Part shown: in pieces, positions 12,662 to 21,067 of the stretch
Layout: each line of letters begins with the position of its first letter
Numbering within the stretch: position 1 is the first letter of the stretch
Translations under genes and position numbers: made by a program
Origin: Streptomyces sp. WP-1
GTDB lineage: Bacteria; Actinomycetota; Actinomycetes; Streptomycetales; Streptomycetaceae
Assembly: GCF_030450125.1 (NCBI RefSeq)
Contig: NZ_CP123923.1
Span: 6,076,001-6,140,000, forward strand
Direction of reading: 5' to 3'
DNA: 64,000 nt
Notes under the pieces: model-generated
Databases searched by the model: none
What the model was told of the DNA's origin: nothing
The model's input: the letters and a program-made list of their open reading frames with translations, nothing else

Positions 12662-13558
12662 TCATTCGAGGTCGTTGTCCGGATGAACGTAGGCAACCTG
12701 GGTGAACGGAAGATGAACTGGGGCGGGCAGGGTGGTGTCCGCGTCGGGGGTATGAGGCTCCGCTTCCGCTTCCGGAACCCCCGGTGCCCGTGCACCGCTT
12801 GGGTCGCCGGCCGTGGCGAAGGTCCGCAGCCTGCTGGAGCTGCCGTTGAAGAGATTCTGGTCACCCGGCAGCCGGCCGGAGGTGGCGTGCTGCCAGAAGG
12901 TCCAGTACTGCCAGCCGCCCGGCAGCCTGCCCGGGTCCGAGGAGCCGTGGCGGGCGACCCACAGGGGGTGGCGGGAGGCGAAGGCGTGGCTGTCGCCGGT
13001 GCACTGCCTCCACCAGTGGGCCGTGGTGTAGATCACGGGACGGCGGCCGGTCTCGCGGGCGATCTCGTCGCTGAACGACCAGATCCAGGCCGTCATGCGC
13101 TTCCAGCCCAGCCTGTAGCAGGGGTGCTTCGCACTGTACGGGTTGTACTCGATGTCCAGCGCGGGCGGCAGCGTCCAGCCGTCGGGCCGCCAGTCCCCGC
13201 CGTGCGCCACGAAGTACCGGGCCTGCGTGGCGCCGGAGGACTCGTCGGGCAGCGCGAAGTGGTAGGCGCCGCGGATCAGTCCCGCGTCGCGGGCGCCGTC
13301 GTACTGCTGGTGGAAATAGGGGTTGCGGTAGCCCGTGGACTCGGTCGCCTTGACGTAGACGAAGCGCGCCCCGCGGGCCCGCGCGGCCGGCCAGTCCACC
13401 GTCTTCTGGTGGGACGACACGTCGTGCCCCCTGGGCAGGCTCGCGACCCGCTCCGGGGGGCCGGCCGCGGCGGTGGCGGCGCAGGTGAGGGTGAGGGCCG
13501 CGGTGGTCGCGGCGAGGGCACCGGCGCGGCGGCGGAGGTGGGTGCGGTGACGGGCCAT
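12662..13558 (-). CDS. Secreted GH25 lysozyme (N,O-diacetylmuramidase type)
   Basis: Hydrolyses the beta-1,4 bonds of peptidoglycan outside the cell. From ATG 13558 the protein has 298 residues with an Arg-rich n-region and a hydrophobic signal peptide (about 1-33). The GH25 domain follows: GHDVSSHQ (first catalytic Asp), FVYVKATES, GAYHFALP, and ALDIEYNPY (second acidic pair). The C-terminal 40 residues are Pro/Glu-rich and probably disordered; their codons also carry the PHO-box-like repeats. The in-frame extension upstream of 13558 lacks a signal-peptide shape, so the later ATG is preferred. Confidence 0.9.
   Translation of the reverse strand: MARHRTHLRRRAGALAATTAALTLTCAATAAAGPPERVASLPRGHDVSSHQKTVDWPAARARGARFVYVKATESTGYRNPYFHQQYDGARDAGLIRGAYHFALPDESSGATQARYFVAHGGDWRPDGWTLPPALDIEYNPYSAKHPCYRLGWKRMTAWIWSFSDEIARETGRRPVIYTTAHWWRQCTGDSHAFASRHPLWVARHGSSDPGRLPGGWQYWTFWQHATSGRLPGDQNLFNGSSSRLRTFATAGDPSGARAPGVPEAEAEPHTPDADTTLPAPVHLPFTQVAYVHPDNDLE
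12682..12718 (-). promoter_or_regulatory. PHO-box-like direct repeats upstream of pit
   Basis: On the minus strand there are GTTCATC (12718-12712) and GTTCACC (12707-12701), spaced 11 bp apart. They are followed by a degenerate GTTGCCT (12697-12691) and another GTTCATC (12688-12682). Units of GTTCACC with 11-bp periodicity are the known PhoP-binding PHO box of Streptomyces. The element ends about 33 nt before the pit ATG and lies inside the lysozyme coding region. Confidence 0.65.
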
Positions 13559-13754
13559 GAGCCGGCTCCCCGGGGGTGACGGACGACCAGGTCGCCCGGA
13601 GGGCAAGGAGCGCTCATTCAAGGGCCGGTGATCATTGAATCAGTGGAGATTCTTAGCGTTTGGCCGGATGTACACCCTTTTGGGGGTGCGGGAGTTCGGT
13701 CGGAAGTGCGGCGACCGGCCACCTGGTGTACAAGCGGCTGGCAGGATCGCGGGC

Positions 13755-14435
13755 ATGACCTCCAAGCTGCGGGAGACGGGCCAGGAAGTGCGCGAGGAAG
13801 CGGCCGGGACATGGGCGGCGCTGGTGGCGACGGCGCGGCGGAGCGTCGCCGACGGGCTGGTCGTCGGCACCTCCGGCAATGTCTCCGCGCGCGTCGGGGA
13901 CGTGGTGCTGGTCACCCCGTCGGGCGTGCCCTACGACCGGCTCACCCCGGACGACATCACCGGCGTGGACCTCACCGGCCGTCAGGTGCTCGGGACACTG
14001 GTGCCGACCAGCGAACTGCCCATGCACCTCGCCGTCTACCGCACCACCGACGCCCGCGCGATCGTCCACACCCACGCCGTGCACGCCACCGCGGTCTCCA
14101 CGCTGGTGCCCGAGCTGCCGCTGGTGCACTACATGGCCGCCGCCCTCGGCGGACCGGTGCGCGTCGCGCCGTACGCCGCCTACGGCACCGACGAACTGGC
14201 CGCGCACATGCTCCAGGCCCTCGCCGGCCGCTCCGGCTGCCTCCTCCAGAACCACGGCACCCTCACCCACGGCGCCACCCTCGACCAGGCGTACGACCGC
14301 ACCGCCCAGCTGGAGTGGATGTGCCGCCTCTGGCTGACCGCCTCCTCGGTGCCGGGCCTGACCCCGTCTCTGCTGACGGAGGCACAACTCGCCGAAGTCG
14401 GGGAACGCCTGAAGGGATACGGCCAACGGAGGTGA
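13755..14435 (+). CDS. Class II aldolase/adducin family protein
   Basis: A 226-residue zinc-dependent aldolase like L-fuculose-phosphate aldolase. Motifs seen are GTSGNVSAR (phosphate loop), VTPSGVPYDRL, the metal ligands in HTHAVHATAVS, and the late QNHGTLTHG. ATG 13755 is chosen because homology begins about 20 residues later; the longer open frame from 13635 has no ribosome site. It is divergent from the lysozyme gene. The stop is followed 3 nt later by the next gene, whose GGAGGTGA ribosome site overlaps the stop codon. The natural substrate is unknown. Confidence 0.85.
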   Translation: MTSKLRETGQEVREEAAGTWAALVATARRSVADGLVVGTSGNVSARVGDVVLVTPSGVPYDRLTPDDITGVDLTGRQVLGTLVPTSELPMHLAVYRTTDARAIVHTHAVHATAVSTLVPELPLVHYMAAALGGPVRVAPYAAYGTDELAAHMLQALAGRSGCLLQNHGTLTHGATLDQAYDRTAQLEWMCRLWLTASSVPGLTPSLLTEAQLAEVGERLKGYGQRR

Positions 14436-14438
14436 CCC

Positions 14439-15713
14439 GTGTCCCGCAGCTTTTCGATCAGCTCCCCGATCAGTTCCCCGATCCGCGACCTGGCCTCGCT
14501 CCTTAACCTCTCGCCCCCTTCACCCCCCTCACCCCGCCCCGCCTCTCCGCTGGCCGGGCACCGCACCCCCCGTGACACTGGTGCCGTGCGCCCCCTCAAA
14601 GCGACCGCCGCCGCGGTCACCGCCGTCGTGGCCGCCGGACTAGCATCCGTGGCCGCCGGGCGGCTCGCCAGTGATGTCGCGCTGAAGGCCAGCGGCGGCC
14701 GGCCGCTGCCCACCGAGCCCCGGCTCACCGTGCACGGCACCGCGGCCGGCCAGATCACGCTCACCCGGGACCTGGCCGCGCTGCGCCCCGGTCTCTACGG
14801 CCTCGCGGGCGACGGCTCGCACGCGGTCGTGGGGCCCGTCCTGGACACGGCACGGCACACCGCCGACACCGTCGTGCGCCGCCTGGACGGCGTGACCCAC
14901 GGCACCCTCGCGCCCGGCGACTCCGTCTGGCTCACCCCCAACCTGTACGTCGGCAACCCGCGCACCGCGCTCGGCCTCGACCACGCCGACGTGGACGTGC
15001 CCGGCGAACTCGGCGCGCTGCCCGCCTGGTTCCTGCCCGGCGACCGGCACACCTGGGTGATCGCCGTGCACGGCCTGGGCACCACCCGCGAGCACGCCAT
15101 GAACGTCATGCGCTTCCTGGTCGCCCGCAGGCTTCCGGTGCTGGCCCTCGCCCACCGCGGCGACCTCGGCGCGCCCCGCCCCGCGGACGGCCTGAACCAC
15201 CTCGGCGAGACCGAGTGGCGGGACGTGGACGCGGCGATCCGCTACGCCGTGCGCCACGGCGCCCGCCGCGTCGTCCTGCTGGGCTGGTCCACCGGCGCCA
15301 CCATGGCGCTGCGCGCCGCCGAGCACTCCGCCGTGCGCGAGCACATCGCCGGGCTGATCCTCGACTCGCCGGTGCTCAGTTGGGAGGCCACGCTGCGCGC
15401 CCTCGCCCGCGCCCGGCACACCCCCGCCCCGCTGCTGCCGCTCGCGGTCCGCGCCGCCCAGGGCCGCGCCGGACTGCACGCCGACCGGGTCGCCGAGATC
15501 ACCGACCCCGACCGGCTCGCCGTGCCCACCCTGATCATCCACGGGCCCGGCGACCGGGTCGCCCCCTGGGAGTTCTCCCGGCTGCTCGCCGCCCGCCGCC
15601 CCGACCGTGTCGCCCTGCACACCGTGCCGAACGCCCCGCACGCGGCGATGTGGAACCCGGACCCCCCGGCGTACGAGGAACGGCTGCGGCGCTTCCTGAC
15701 CCCACTGATGTGA
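14439..15713 (+). CDS. Alpha/beta hydrolase, membrane-anchored or secreted
   Basis: A 424-residue hydrolase of the abhydrolase fold. The nucleophile elbow is GWSTGAT; the acid is likely the Asp in HGPGDRVAP and the His is in PNAPHAAMW. A hydrophobic segment at about 53-75 could be a signal or anchor. GTG 14439 has an ideal GGAGGTGA site 6 nt upstream, overlapping the aldolase stop, so it is taken as the start. An internal GTG at 14586 (MRPLKATAAAV) would begin right before the hydrophobic segment and is the main alternative, with a weak ribosome site. The substrate is unknown. Confidence 0.8.
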   Translation: MSRSFSISSPISSPIRDLASLLNLSPPSPPSPRPASPLAGHRTPRDTGAVRPLKATAAAVTAVVAAGLASVAAGRLASDVALKASGGRPLPTEPRLTVHGTAAGQITLTRDLAALRPGLYGLAGDGSHAVVGPVLDTARHTADTVVRRLDGVTHGTLAPGDSVWLTPNLYVGNPRTALGLDHADVDVPGELGALPAWFLPGDRHTWVIAVHGLGTTREHAMNVMRFLVARRLPVLALAHRGDLGAPRPADGLNHLGETEWRDVDAAIRYAVRHGARRVVLLGWSTGATMALRAAEHSAVREHIAGLILDSPVLSWEATLRALARARHTPAPLLPLAVRAAQGRAGLHADRVAEITDPDRLAVPTLIIHGPGDRVAPWEFSRLLAARRPDRVALHTVPNAPHAAMWNPDPPAYEERLRRFLTPLM

Positions 15714-15894
15714 CGGCGCGCGCCGGGTCGCACCGGGCGCGCGCGGGAACGGCCGGGGTCCTTCCGGTTGTGATCGCGCGGTTGGCCGGAACATGCCCCC
15801 CGACCCCCTGTGGAGCCCGGTGCGTTGGCCAGCCCCGTCGCCCGCCGTGACATTCCGTTTGGGTTTTCGGACCGTCAACCGGAAGACTGCCCCT

Positions 15895-17316
15895 GTGACG
15901 TCCCGTATCCCGCGCGACTCCAGGCTCCGACTCGTCCGACCTCGACCCCTGGCCGCCGCCCCCGCAGCTGTGAACCAGCGGCCCACGCGCCGCCCCGCAC
16001 CCCGGCCGCCGGAGGGCACCCCCGCGCCCGCCGAGCTGGCCAAAATGGCCCGCGCCGGGCTGGCCGGCGCGGTCCGCGTCGCCCGCTGGGCGGACAACGC
16101 CCTGGGCCCCGGCCGCGACGCCGCCACCGCCGACGGCAAGGCCACCCTCTCCGCCGCCACCGCGGACCGCGCGGCCGCCGACCTCGGGCTCACCCCCGAG
16201 CAGATCCGCGCCGACTGGGACACCGCACGCCTGGCCGGACTGGTCGAGGTGCACGGTGACAGCGCGCGCCCCGGCTGGCGGCTGCGCGCCTGGGACCGGG
16301 ACGACAGCGCCGTGCTGCGCGGCTGGGTCGCCCTCTTCGACGCCTGGTCGCTCGCCCTGCCCGAACCCGAGGGACACGAGCCGGCCGCCGTCGCGGAGGC
16401 CGTCTCCGCCATGCCGCAGGTGCTCTCCTTCCTCCAGCTGTCCGCCGGACCCGTCCCGGTCGAACAGCTGCTCGACCTGCTCCAGCAGCGGGTCACCGAA
16501 CTGCGCACCGAACGCTGCGAGGTCTCCTACGGGCCCGGCACCGAGCCCCCCGTCGAGGCCGCCGCCGAGCCCGCCGGGACCCCGGACACCCCGCCCGCCT
16601 CCCTCGCGCCGCTCCTCGACTGGGCGCTGGCGGCCCTCGCGTCCGTCGGCGCCCTCACCTGCGGCGGCGGGCAGGCCACCCTCACCCCGCTGGGCAGCTG
16701 GGCGGTGTGGGTCAAGCTGGAGCAGATCTGCGTGGCCGCGCAGAGCCCCGCCGGCAACATCGAGCAGTCCGCCGAGGACATGCTGCGCGGCTGCGCCCAG
16801 CTGCGCCCCAACGCGGCCCGCGCCGAGTACCGGGCCTGGCTCGCCGCCCGCACCGTCGGCAGCGCCGTCAGCGAGCTGATCGACGCCGCGCGGGGCGAGG
16901 ACGCTTTGCTGCGCGGGCTGGCCTTCGAGGCGCTGCGCGTGGTCGGCGCCCCCGCCGAGCCCGAGGTGCGCGCGGTGGTGGACGAGCCGACGCTGCGGCC
17001 GTACGCCCTGCTGTGGCTCGCCGAGCACGACGGTCTCGACCCGGAGGACGCCCACGAGGTGCTCACCCGCGAGGAGGCCACCTGGCTCTGGGTGGACACC
17101 GCCGCGGCCGTCGCCGACCACGGCGAGGCGCCGATGCTGGTACGGCACCTGGAGTCCGCGGTGCAGCCCACCGTGCCCCGGCTGCTCGACGAGGTCCGCG
17201 CCGTCGGCCACCCGCGCACCGTGCAGGTCCTGGTCGCCCTCGCCGCCGCCCATCCCGACCCGGCCCTCGCCAAGGCCGTGCGCCGGGCCGCGTTCCAGGT
17301 GCACACCGGCGGCTGA
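15895..17316 (+). CDS. Conserved Streptomyces hypothetical protein
   Basis: A 473-residue soluble, Ala/Leu/Glu-rich protein that I cannot assign to a function. Start GTG 15895 has GGAAGA 8 nt upstream; the open frame extends to 15793 but the added residues look non-coding. The middle (about 60-330) has alternating helices, and the C-terminal third resembles helical-repeat proteins (regular pairs such as LRGLAFEALRVVGAP and TVQVLVALAAAHPDP). The N-terminus is Arg/Pro-rich. It stands alone, convergent with the VOC gene. Confidence 0.75.
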   Translation: MTSRIPRDSRLRLVRPRPLAAAPAAVNQRPTRRPAPRPPEGTPAPAELAKMARAGLAGAVRVARWADNALGPGRDAATADGKATLSAATADRAAADLGLTPEQIRADWDTARLAGLVEVHGDSARPGWRLRAWDRDDSAVLRGWVALFDAWSLALPEPEGHEPAAVAEAVSAMPQVLSFLQLSAGPVPVEQLLDLLQQRVTELRTERCEVSYGPGTEPPVEAAAEPAGTPDTPPASLAPLLDWALAALASVGALTCGGGQATLTPLGSWAVWVKLEQICVAAQSPAGNIEQSAEDMLRGCAQLRPNAARAEYRAWLAARTVGSAVSELIDAARGEDALLRGLAFEALRVVGAPAEPEVRAVVDEPTLRPYALLWLAEHDGLDPEDAHEVLTREEATWLWVDTAAAVADHGEAPMLVRHLESAVQPTVPRLLDEVRAVGHPRTVQVLVALAAAHPDPALAKAVRRAAFQVHTGG

Positions 17317-17373
17317 GGGGGTGCGCCGGCGACTCCGGCGGGTGTGCGGGTCCGCGCGCCCGCCGGGGACGGC

Positions 17374-17787
17374 TCAGAGGCCGATCTCCGGCGCGTACGT
17401 CCCGAAGTTCCAGATGTTGCCCTCGACGTCCCGGGCCAGATAGTCCCGCGAGCCGTAGTCCTGGTCCGCCGGGGGCGCGAGGATCTCCACGCCGTGCGCC
17501 GCGGCCCGCCGGTGATGGGCGTCCACGTCGTCCACCACGACGTAGATCCCGGTGGGCCCCGCGTCGCGCAGCGCCGTGTCGAAGGGCCCGCCGCGGCCCT
17601 TGGAGGCGATCATTATCGCGCCGTTGCCCTGCACCAGCTCGGCGTGCAGCACCTTGCCGTCGGCCGCCTCGTACACGGTCAGCTCGGTGAAGCCGAGGCC
17701 CCGCGTGAGCTGCCGGATCGCCGCCTTCGCGTCCGTGTACAGCAGCGTGGGGCAGATGCCCGGCCGTCCCCCGCCCATCGATGCCAT
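17374..17787 (-). CDS. VOC family (glyoxalase/bleomycin-resistance fold) protein
   Basis: A 137-residue single-domain vicinal-oxygen-chelate protein. It shows the beta-alpha-beta-beta-beta pattern with TLLYTDAKAAIRQLTRGLGF at the start, GPTGIYVVVDDVDAHHRRA in the second half, and the closing DVEGNIWNFGTY typical of the family. ATG 17787 has GGGAGGAG about 8 nt upstream. The enzyme or binding activity is not predictable from sequence. It is convergent with the preceding hypothetical gene and divergent from the ABC-F locus. Confidence 0.85.
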   Translation of the reverse strand: MASMGGGRPGICPTLLYTDAKAAIRQLTRGLGFTELTVYEAADGKVLHAELVQGNGAIMIASKGRGGPFDTALRDAGPTGIYVVVDDVDAHHRRAAAHGVEILAPPADQDYGSRDYLARDVEGNIWNFGTYAPEIGL

Positions 17788-17867
17788 GCGGATCACTCCT
17801 CCCGTGGCTCCCGGGAATTTCTCCCCGGTCCGCCGCCCCTGGATGCGGCCCCGGGGGCGCGGACGCG

Positions 17868-17897
17868 GGAAATCGGCTTGCACGGCCCCGTTAGACT
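17868..17897 (+). promoter_or_regulatory. Candidate promoter of the ABC-F transcription unit
   Basis: GGAAAT (17868-17873), 16 nt, then GTT (17890-17892) resembles an ECF/SigE-type promoter. Overlapping it, TAGACT (17892-17897) fits a housekeeping -10 but lacks a good -35. Either would start RNA close to the ATG at 17905. Confidence 0.35.
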
Positions 17898-17904
17898 TCT
17901 TCCC

Positions 17905-17928
17905 ATGGCCATTCTCCTCGCGCATTAG
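17905..17928 (+). CDS. Candidate 7-codon leader peptide (MAILLAH) before the ABC-F gene
   Basis: ATG GCC ATT CTC CTC GCG CAT TAG. No ribosome site precedes it, but the putative promoter would place the RNA start within a few nucleotides of the ATG, allowing leaderless translation. It is followed by a 59-nt spacer with a GGCGGG/CCCGCC stem (17931-17960) before the ABC-F start. Antibiotic-resistance ABC-F genes in other bacteria are often controlled by such leader peptides through ribosome stalling; that role here is inference. Confidence 0.35.
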   Translation: MAILLAH

Positions 17929-17987
17929 ACGGCGGGAACGTCCTCAGCCGCCCACCCGCCAACCTCTGTACGCCCAGGAGTCTGTCC

Positions 17988-19586
17988 GTGATCTCCGCCA
18001 CCGGAATCGAGCTGCGCGCCGGCGCCCGCATCCTCATCGAGAACGCCACCTTCCGGGTCGCCAAGGGTGACCGCATCGGCCTCGTCGGCCGCAACGGCGC
18101 AGGCAAGACCACCCTCACCAAGTGCCTGGCCGGCGAGGGCATCCCCGCGGCCGGCACCATCACCCGCTCCGGCGAGGTCGGCTACCTCCCGCAGGACCCC
18201 CGCACCGGCGACCTGGACGTCCTCGCCCGCGACCGCATCCTGTCCGCGCGCGGCCTGGACACGCTGCTGCGCAAGATGCGCGAGAACGAGCAGCGGATCG
18301 CCAACGGCACGGGCGCCACCCGCGCCAAGGCGATGAAGCAGTACGAGCGCCAGGAGACCGAGTTCCTCACCAAGGGCGGGTACGCCGCCGAGGCCGAGGC
18401 CGCCACCATCGCCGCCGCGCTGAACCTGCCCGACCGGGTGCTCGGCCAGCCGCTGCACACTCTCTCCGGCGGTCAGCGCCGCCGTATCGAGCTGGCCCGG
18501 ATCCTGTTCTCGGACGCCGACACCCTGCTCCTGGACGAGCCGACCAACCACCTCGACGCCGACTCGATCATCTGGCTGCGGGACTACCTGAAGACCTACC
18601 GCGGCGGCTTCATCGTGATCTCCCACGACGTCGACCTGGTCGAGACGGTCGTCAACAAGGTGTTCTACCTGGACGCCAACCGCTCGAACATCGACGTCTA
18701 CAACATGGGCTGGAAGCTCTACCAGCAGCAGCGCGAGGCCGACGAGAAGCGCCGCAAGCGCGAGCGGGCCAACGCCGAGAAGAAGGCCGCCGTCCTGAAC
18801 GCGCAGGCCGACAAGATGCGCGCCAAGGCCACCAAGACGGTCGCCGCGCAGAACATGGCCCGCCGCGCCGACAAGCTGCTCTCCGGCCTGGAGGCGGTCC
18901 GCCAGTCCGACAAGGTCGCCAAGCTCCGCTTCCCCGAGCCCGCTCCCTGCGGCAAGACCCCGCTGATGGCCGAGGGCCTGTCGAAGTCGTACGGCTCGCT
19001 GGAGATCTTCACCGACGTCGACCTCGCGATCGACAAGGGCTCCCGGGTCGTCATCCTCGGCCTGAACGGCGCGGGCAAGACGACCCTGCTGCGCCTGCTC
19101 GGCGGTGCCGAGCAGCCCGACACCGGCGAGGTCGTCCCCGGGCACGGGCTCAAGCTCGGCTACTACGCGCAGGAGCACGAGACCCTCGACCCCGGGCGCA
19201 CGGTCCTGGAGAACATGCGCTCGGCCGCCCCGGACATGGACCTGGTCGAGGTCCGCAAGGTGCTCGGCTCGTTCCTGTTCTCCGGCGACGACGTGGACAA
19301 GCCCGCGGGCGTCCTGTCCGGCGGCGAGAAGACCCGGCTCGCGCTCGCGACGCTGGTGGTCTCCTCCGCCAATGTGCTGCTGCTGGACGAGCCGACCAAC
19401 AACCTCGACCCGGCCAGCCGCGAGGAGATCCTCGGCGCGCTGCGCACCTACAAGGGCGCGGTCGTCCTCGTCACCCACGACGAGGGCGCCGTGGAGGCGC
19501 TCCAGCCCGAGCGGATCATCCTGCTGCCCGACGGCGTCGAGGACCTGTGGGGCTCCGACTACGCGGATCTCGTCGCCCTGGCGTGA
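17988..19586 (+). CDS. ABC-F family ATPase (ribosome-associated)
   Basis: A 532-residue soluble protein with two ABC cassettes and no membrane segment. The first P-loop GRNGAGKT is at 34-41 with signature LSGGQRRRIELARIL; the second cassette has GLNGAGKT and LSGGEKTRLALATLV. Between them is a charged linker (QQREADEKRRKRERANAEKK) typical of ABC-F proteins that enter the ribosomal E site. The GTG start has AGGAG 8 nt upstream. It could be a housekeeping EttA/Uup-like factor or an antibiotic target-protection protein; conserved synteny with gbn favours housekeeping. A leader peptide candidate precedes it. Confidence 0.9.
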   Translation: MISATGIELRAGARILIENATFRVAKGDRIGLVGRNGAGKTTLTKCLAGEGIPAAGTITRSGEVGYLPQDPRTGDLDVLARDRILSARGLDTLLRKMRENEQRIANGTGATRAKAMKQYERQETEFLTKGGYAAEAEAATIAAALNLPDRVLGQPLHTLSGGQRRRIELARILFSDADTLLLDEPTNHLDADSIIWLRDYLKTYRGGFIVISHDVDLVETVVNKVFYLDANRSNIDVYNMGWKLYQQQREADEKRRKRERANAEKKAAVLNAQADKMRAKATKTVAAQNMARRADKLLSGLEAVRQSDKVAKLRFPEPAPCGKTPLMAEGLSKSYGSLEIFTDVDLAIDKGSRVVILGLNGAGKTTLLRLLGGAEQPDTGEVVPGHGLKLGYYAQEHETLDPGRTVLENMRSAAPDMDLVEVRKVLGSFLFSGDDVDKPAGVLSGGEKTRLALATLVVSSANVLLLDEPTNNLDPASREEILGALRTYKGAVVLVTHDEGAVEALQPERIILLPDGVEDLWGSDYADLVALA

Positions 19587-19882
19587 TCGAAAGCCTGATC
19601 CACTGAGTATGGATCATTCGGCCGAGCCGTGATCCGCCATCTGTGTGAGATCTCCTCATACCAGGGTGTGTCGTACACCGATTTCCCGGCCGATCCCTTG
19701 TCCAGCAAGGGGTCGGCCGTGTCGCGTCTCTGACCTGGTACTTCGCGAGCCCACCCGTTCGGCCCTGTCGACGGAGAGGGCTGGAATCCGGCGTTCCGCT
19801 TGTGGGGATCCGCTCCTGTCGTCACAACGATGTCCCATCGACCTTGCCGAATGGGTGGCCATCACGCCCCGGAGGGGTGATC
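19566..19882. promoter_or_regulatory. GATC-rich leader region of gbn (nine GATC sites)
   Basis: GATC occurs at 19566, 19585, 19597, 19612, 19631, 19649, 19692, 19807 and 19879. Two of these form the dyad GATCCActgagtaTGGATC (19597-19615). Apart from this cluster and the hairpin at 19687-19719, I see no gene in 19587-19921. Gbn is a GATC-binding protein, so this may be an autoregulatory binding region. Confidence 0.5.
19687..19719 (+). terminator. Strong hairpin between the ABC-F gene and gbn
   Basis: CGGCCGATCCCTTG, a 5-nt loop, then CAAGGGGTCGGCCG: 14-bp arms with one non-Watson-Crick position. It lies 100 nt after the ABC-F stop and most likely terminates that transcript. It also contains one GATC site of the cluster. 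Confidence 0.65.
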
Positions 19883-19921
19883 ATGAGGAGACCAGAGCGC
19901 ACTTCCCATGAGGAGGCACGG

Positions 19922-20143
19922 GTGGCCGAGACTCTGAAGAAGGGCAGCCGGGTGACCGGCGCCGCGCGCGACAAGCTCGCGGCAGACCTGAAGAAGAAGT
20001 ACGACTCCGGTGCGAGCATCCGGGCACTGGCCGAAGAGACCGGCCGCTCGTATGGCTTCGTCCACCGGATGCTCAGCGAGTCGGGCGTCACGCTGCGAGG
20101 GCGTGGCGGAGCGACCCGGGGCAAGAAGGCCGCGACGTCCTGA
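19922..20143 (+). CDS. gbn: GATC-binding nucleoid-associated protein Gbn
   Basis: A 73-residue basic helix-turn-helix protein. After an N-terminal basic helix (ETLKKGSRVTGAARDKLAADLKKKYDSG is spread over about 3-30) comes the HTH ASIRALAEETGRSYGFVHRML and a basic Gly/Arg/Lys tail. Length, sequence and position between an ABC-F gene and a crotonase match S. coelicolor SCO1839 (Gbn), reported as a GATC-recognising nucleoid protein that affects development. GTG 19922 has AGGAGG 5 nt upstream, which fixes the start; the longer open frame back to 19802 is not needed. Confidence 0.88.
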   Translation: MAETLKKGSRVTGAARDKLAADLKKKYDSGASIRALAEETGRSYGFVHRMLSESGVTLRGRGGATRGKKAATS

Positions 20144-20173
20144 CTCCGGGCGGCCCATCGGCTTCGATGGTGG

Positions 20174-20205
20174 CCACCCGGTCGGCGAACCGACCGGCCG
20201 GGTGG
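20174..20205 (+). terminator. Hairpin after gbn
   Basis: CCACCCGGTCGG pairs with CCGACCGGCCGGGTGG (a 4-nt bulge in the 3' arm, GAA-type loop). It lies 30 nt beyond the gbn stop and before the crotonase gene. No U run. Confidence 0.55.
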
Positions 20206-20260
20206 TTACTGTGCAGTCACTTAGCTTCGCTTCGCTGACCGCACCCACCGGAGGCGCCCC

Positions 20261-21064
20261 ATGGCCACGCCCGACAAGGACCTCGCTCCTGTACTCGACA
20301 AGGACGGCGTACGGCTCACCGTCGACGACGCGATCGCCACGGTGACGCTGACGAATCCGGCCAAGCGCAACGCACAGAGCCCCGCCCTGTGGCGGGCGCT
20401 CGCCGAGGCCGGCCGGCTGCTGCCGGGCTCCGTCCGTGTCGTGGTGCTGCGCGGCGAGGGCAAGTCCTTCTCCGCCGGGCTGGACCGCCAGATGTTCACC
20501 CCGGAGGGGATCCCGGGCGAGCCGACCTTCACCGATATCGCGCGTCGTGACGACGCAGGGCTCGACGCGACCATCGCCGAATTCCAGGAGGCGTTCACCT
20601 GGTGGCGACGCAACGACATCGTGTCCGTCGCCGCCGTACAGGGACATGCCATCGGTGCCGGATTCCAGCTGGCGCTCGCCTGCGACCTGCGGATCGTCGC
20701 CGACGATGTGCAGTTCGCCATGCGCGAGACCGGTCTCGGCATCGTTCCCGACCTGGCCGGCACGCATCCGCTGGTCGGCCTGGTCGGGTATGCCCGCGCG
20801 CTGGAGATCTGCGTGACCGGGCGGTTCGTCGGCGCGCAGGAGTCGGTGGCCTCGGGCCTGGCGAACCTGGCCGTCGCCGTGGACGAACTCGACGGCGCCG
20901 TACGCGATCTGACCGCCGCTCTGGTGGCCGCCCCGCGGGACGCCGTGGTCGAGACCAAGGCACTGCTCAGCGGCGCGGCCGGCCGTTCGTACGACGAACA
21001 GCGCTCCGCCGAGCGCGCGGCCCAGGCCCGCCGCCTGCGCGACCTGGCCGGCATCGGCGAATAG
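20261..21064 (+). CDS. Enoyl-CoA hydratase/isomerase family protein
   Basis: A 267-residue crotonase-fold protein. It has the oxyanion-hole segments GEGKSFSAGLDRQMF and QGHAIGAGFQLALACDLRI. Both acidic positions used by hydratases appear to be kept: Glu in AMRETGLGIVPDLAG and Glu in ALEICVTGRFVG. It may therefore be an active hydratase on an unknown acyl-CoA. It sits directly downstream of gbn, as in S. coelicolor, but a hairpin separates the two genes. The N-terminal 15 residues are variable. Confidence 0.88.
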   Translation: MATPDKDLAPVLDKDGVRLTVDDAIATVTLTNPAKRNAQSPALWRALAEAGRLLPGSVRVVVLRGEGKSFSAGLDRQMFTPEGIPGEPTFTDIARRDDAGLDATIAEFQEAFTWWRRNDIVSVAAVQGHAIGAGFQLALACDLRIVADDVQFAMRETGLGIVPDLAGTHPLVGLVGYARALEICVTGRFVGAQESVASGLANLAVAVDELDGAVRDLTAALVAAPRDAVVETKALLSGAAGRSYDEQRSAERAAQARRLRDLAGIGE

Positions 21065-21067
21065 GGC

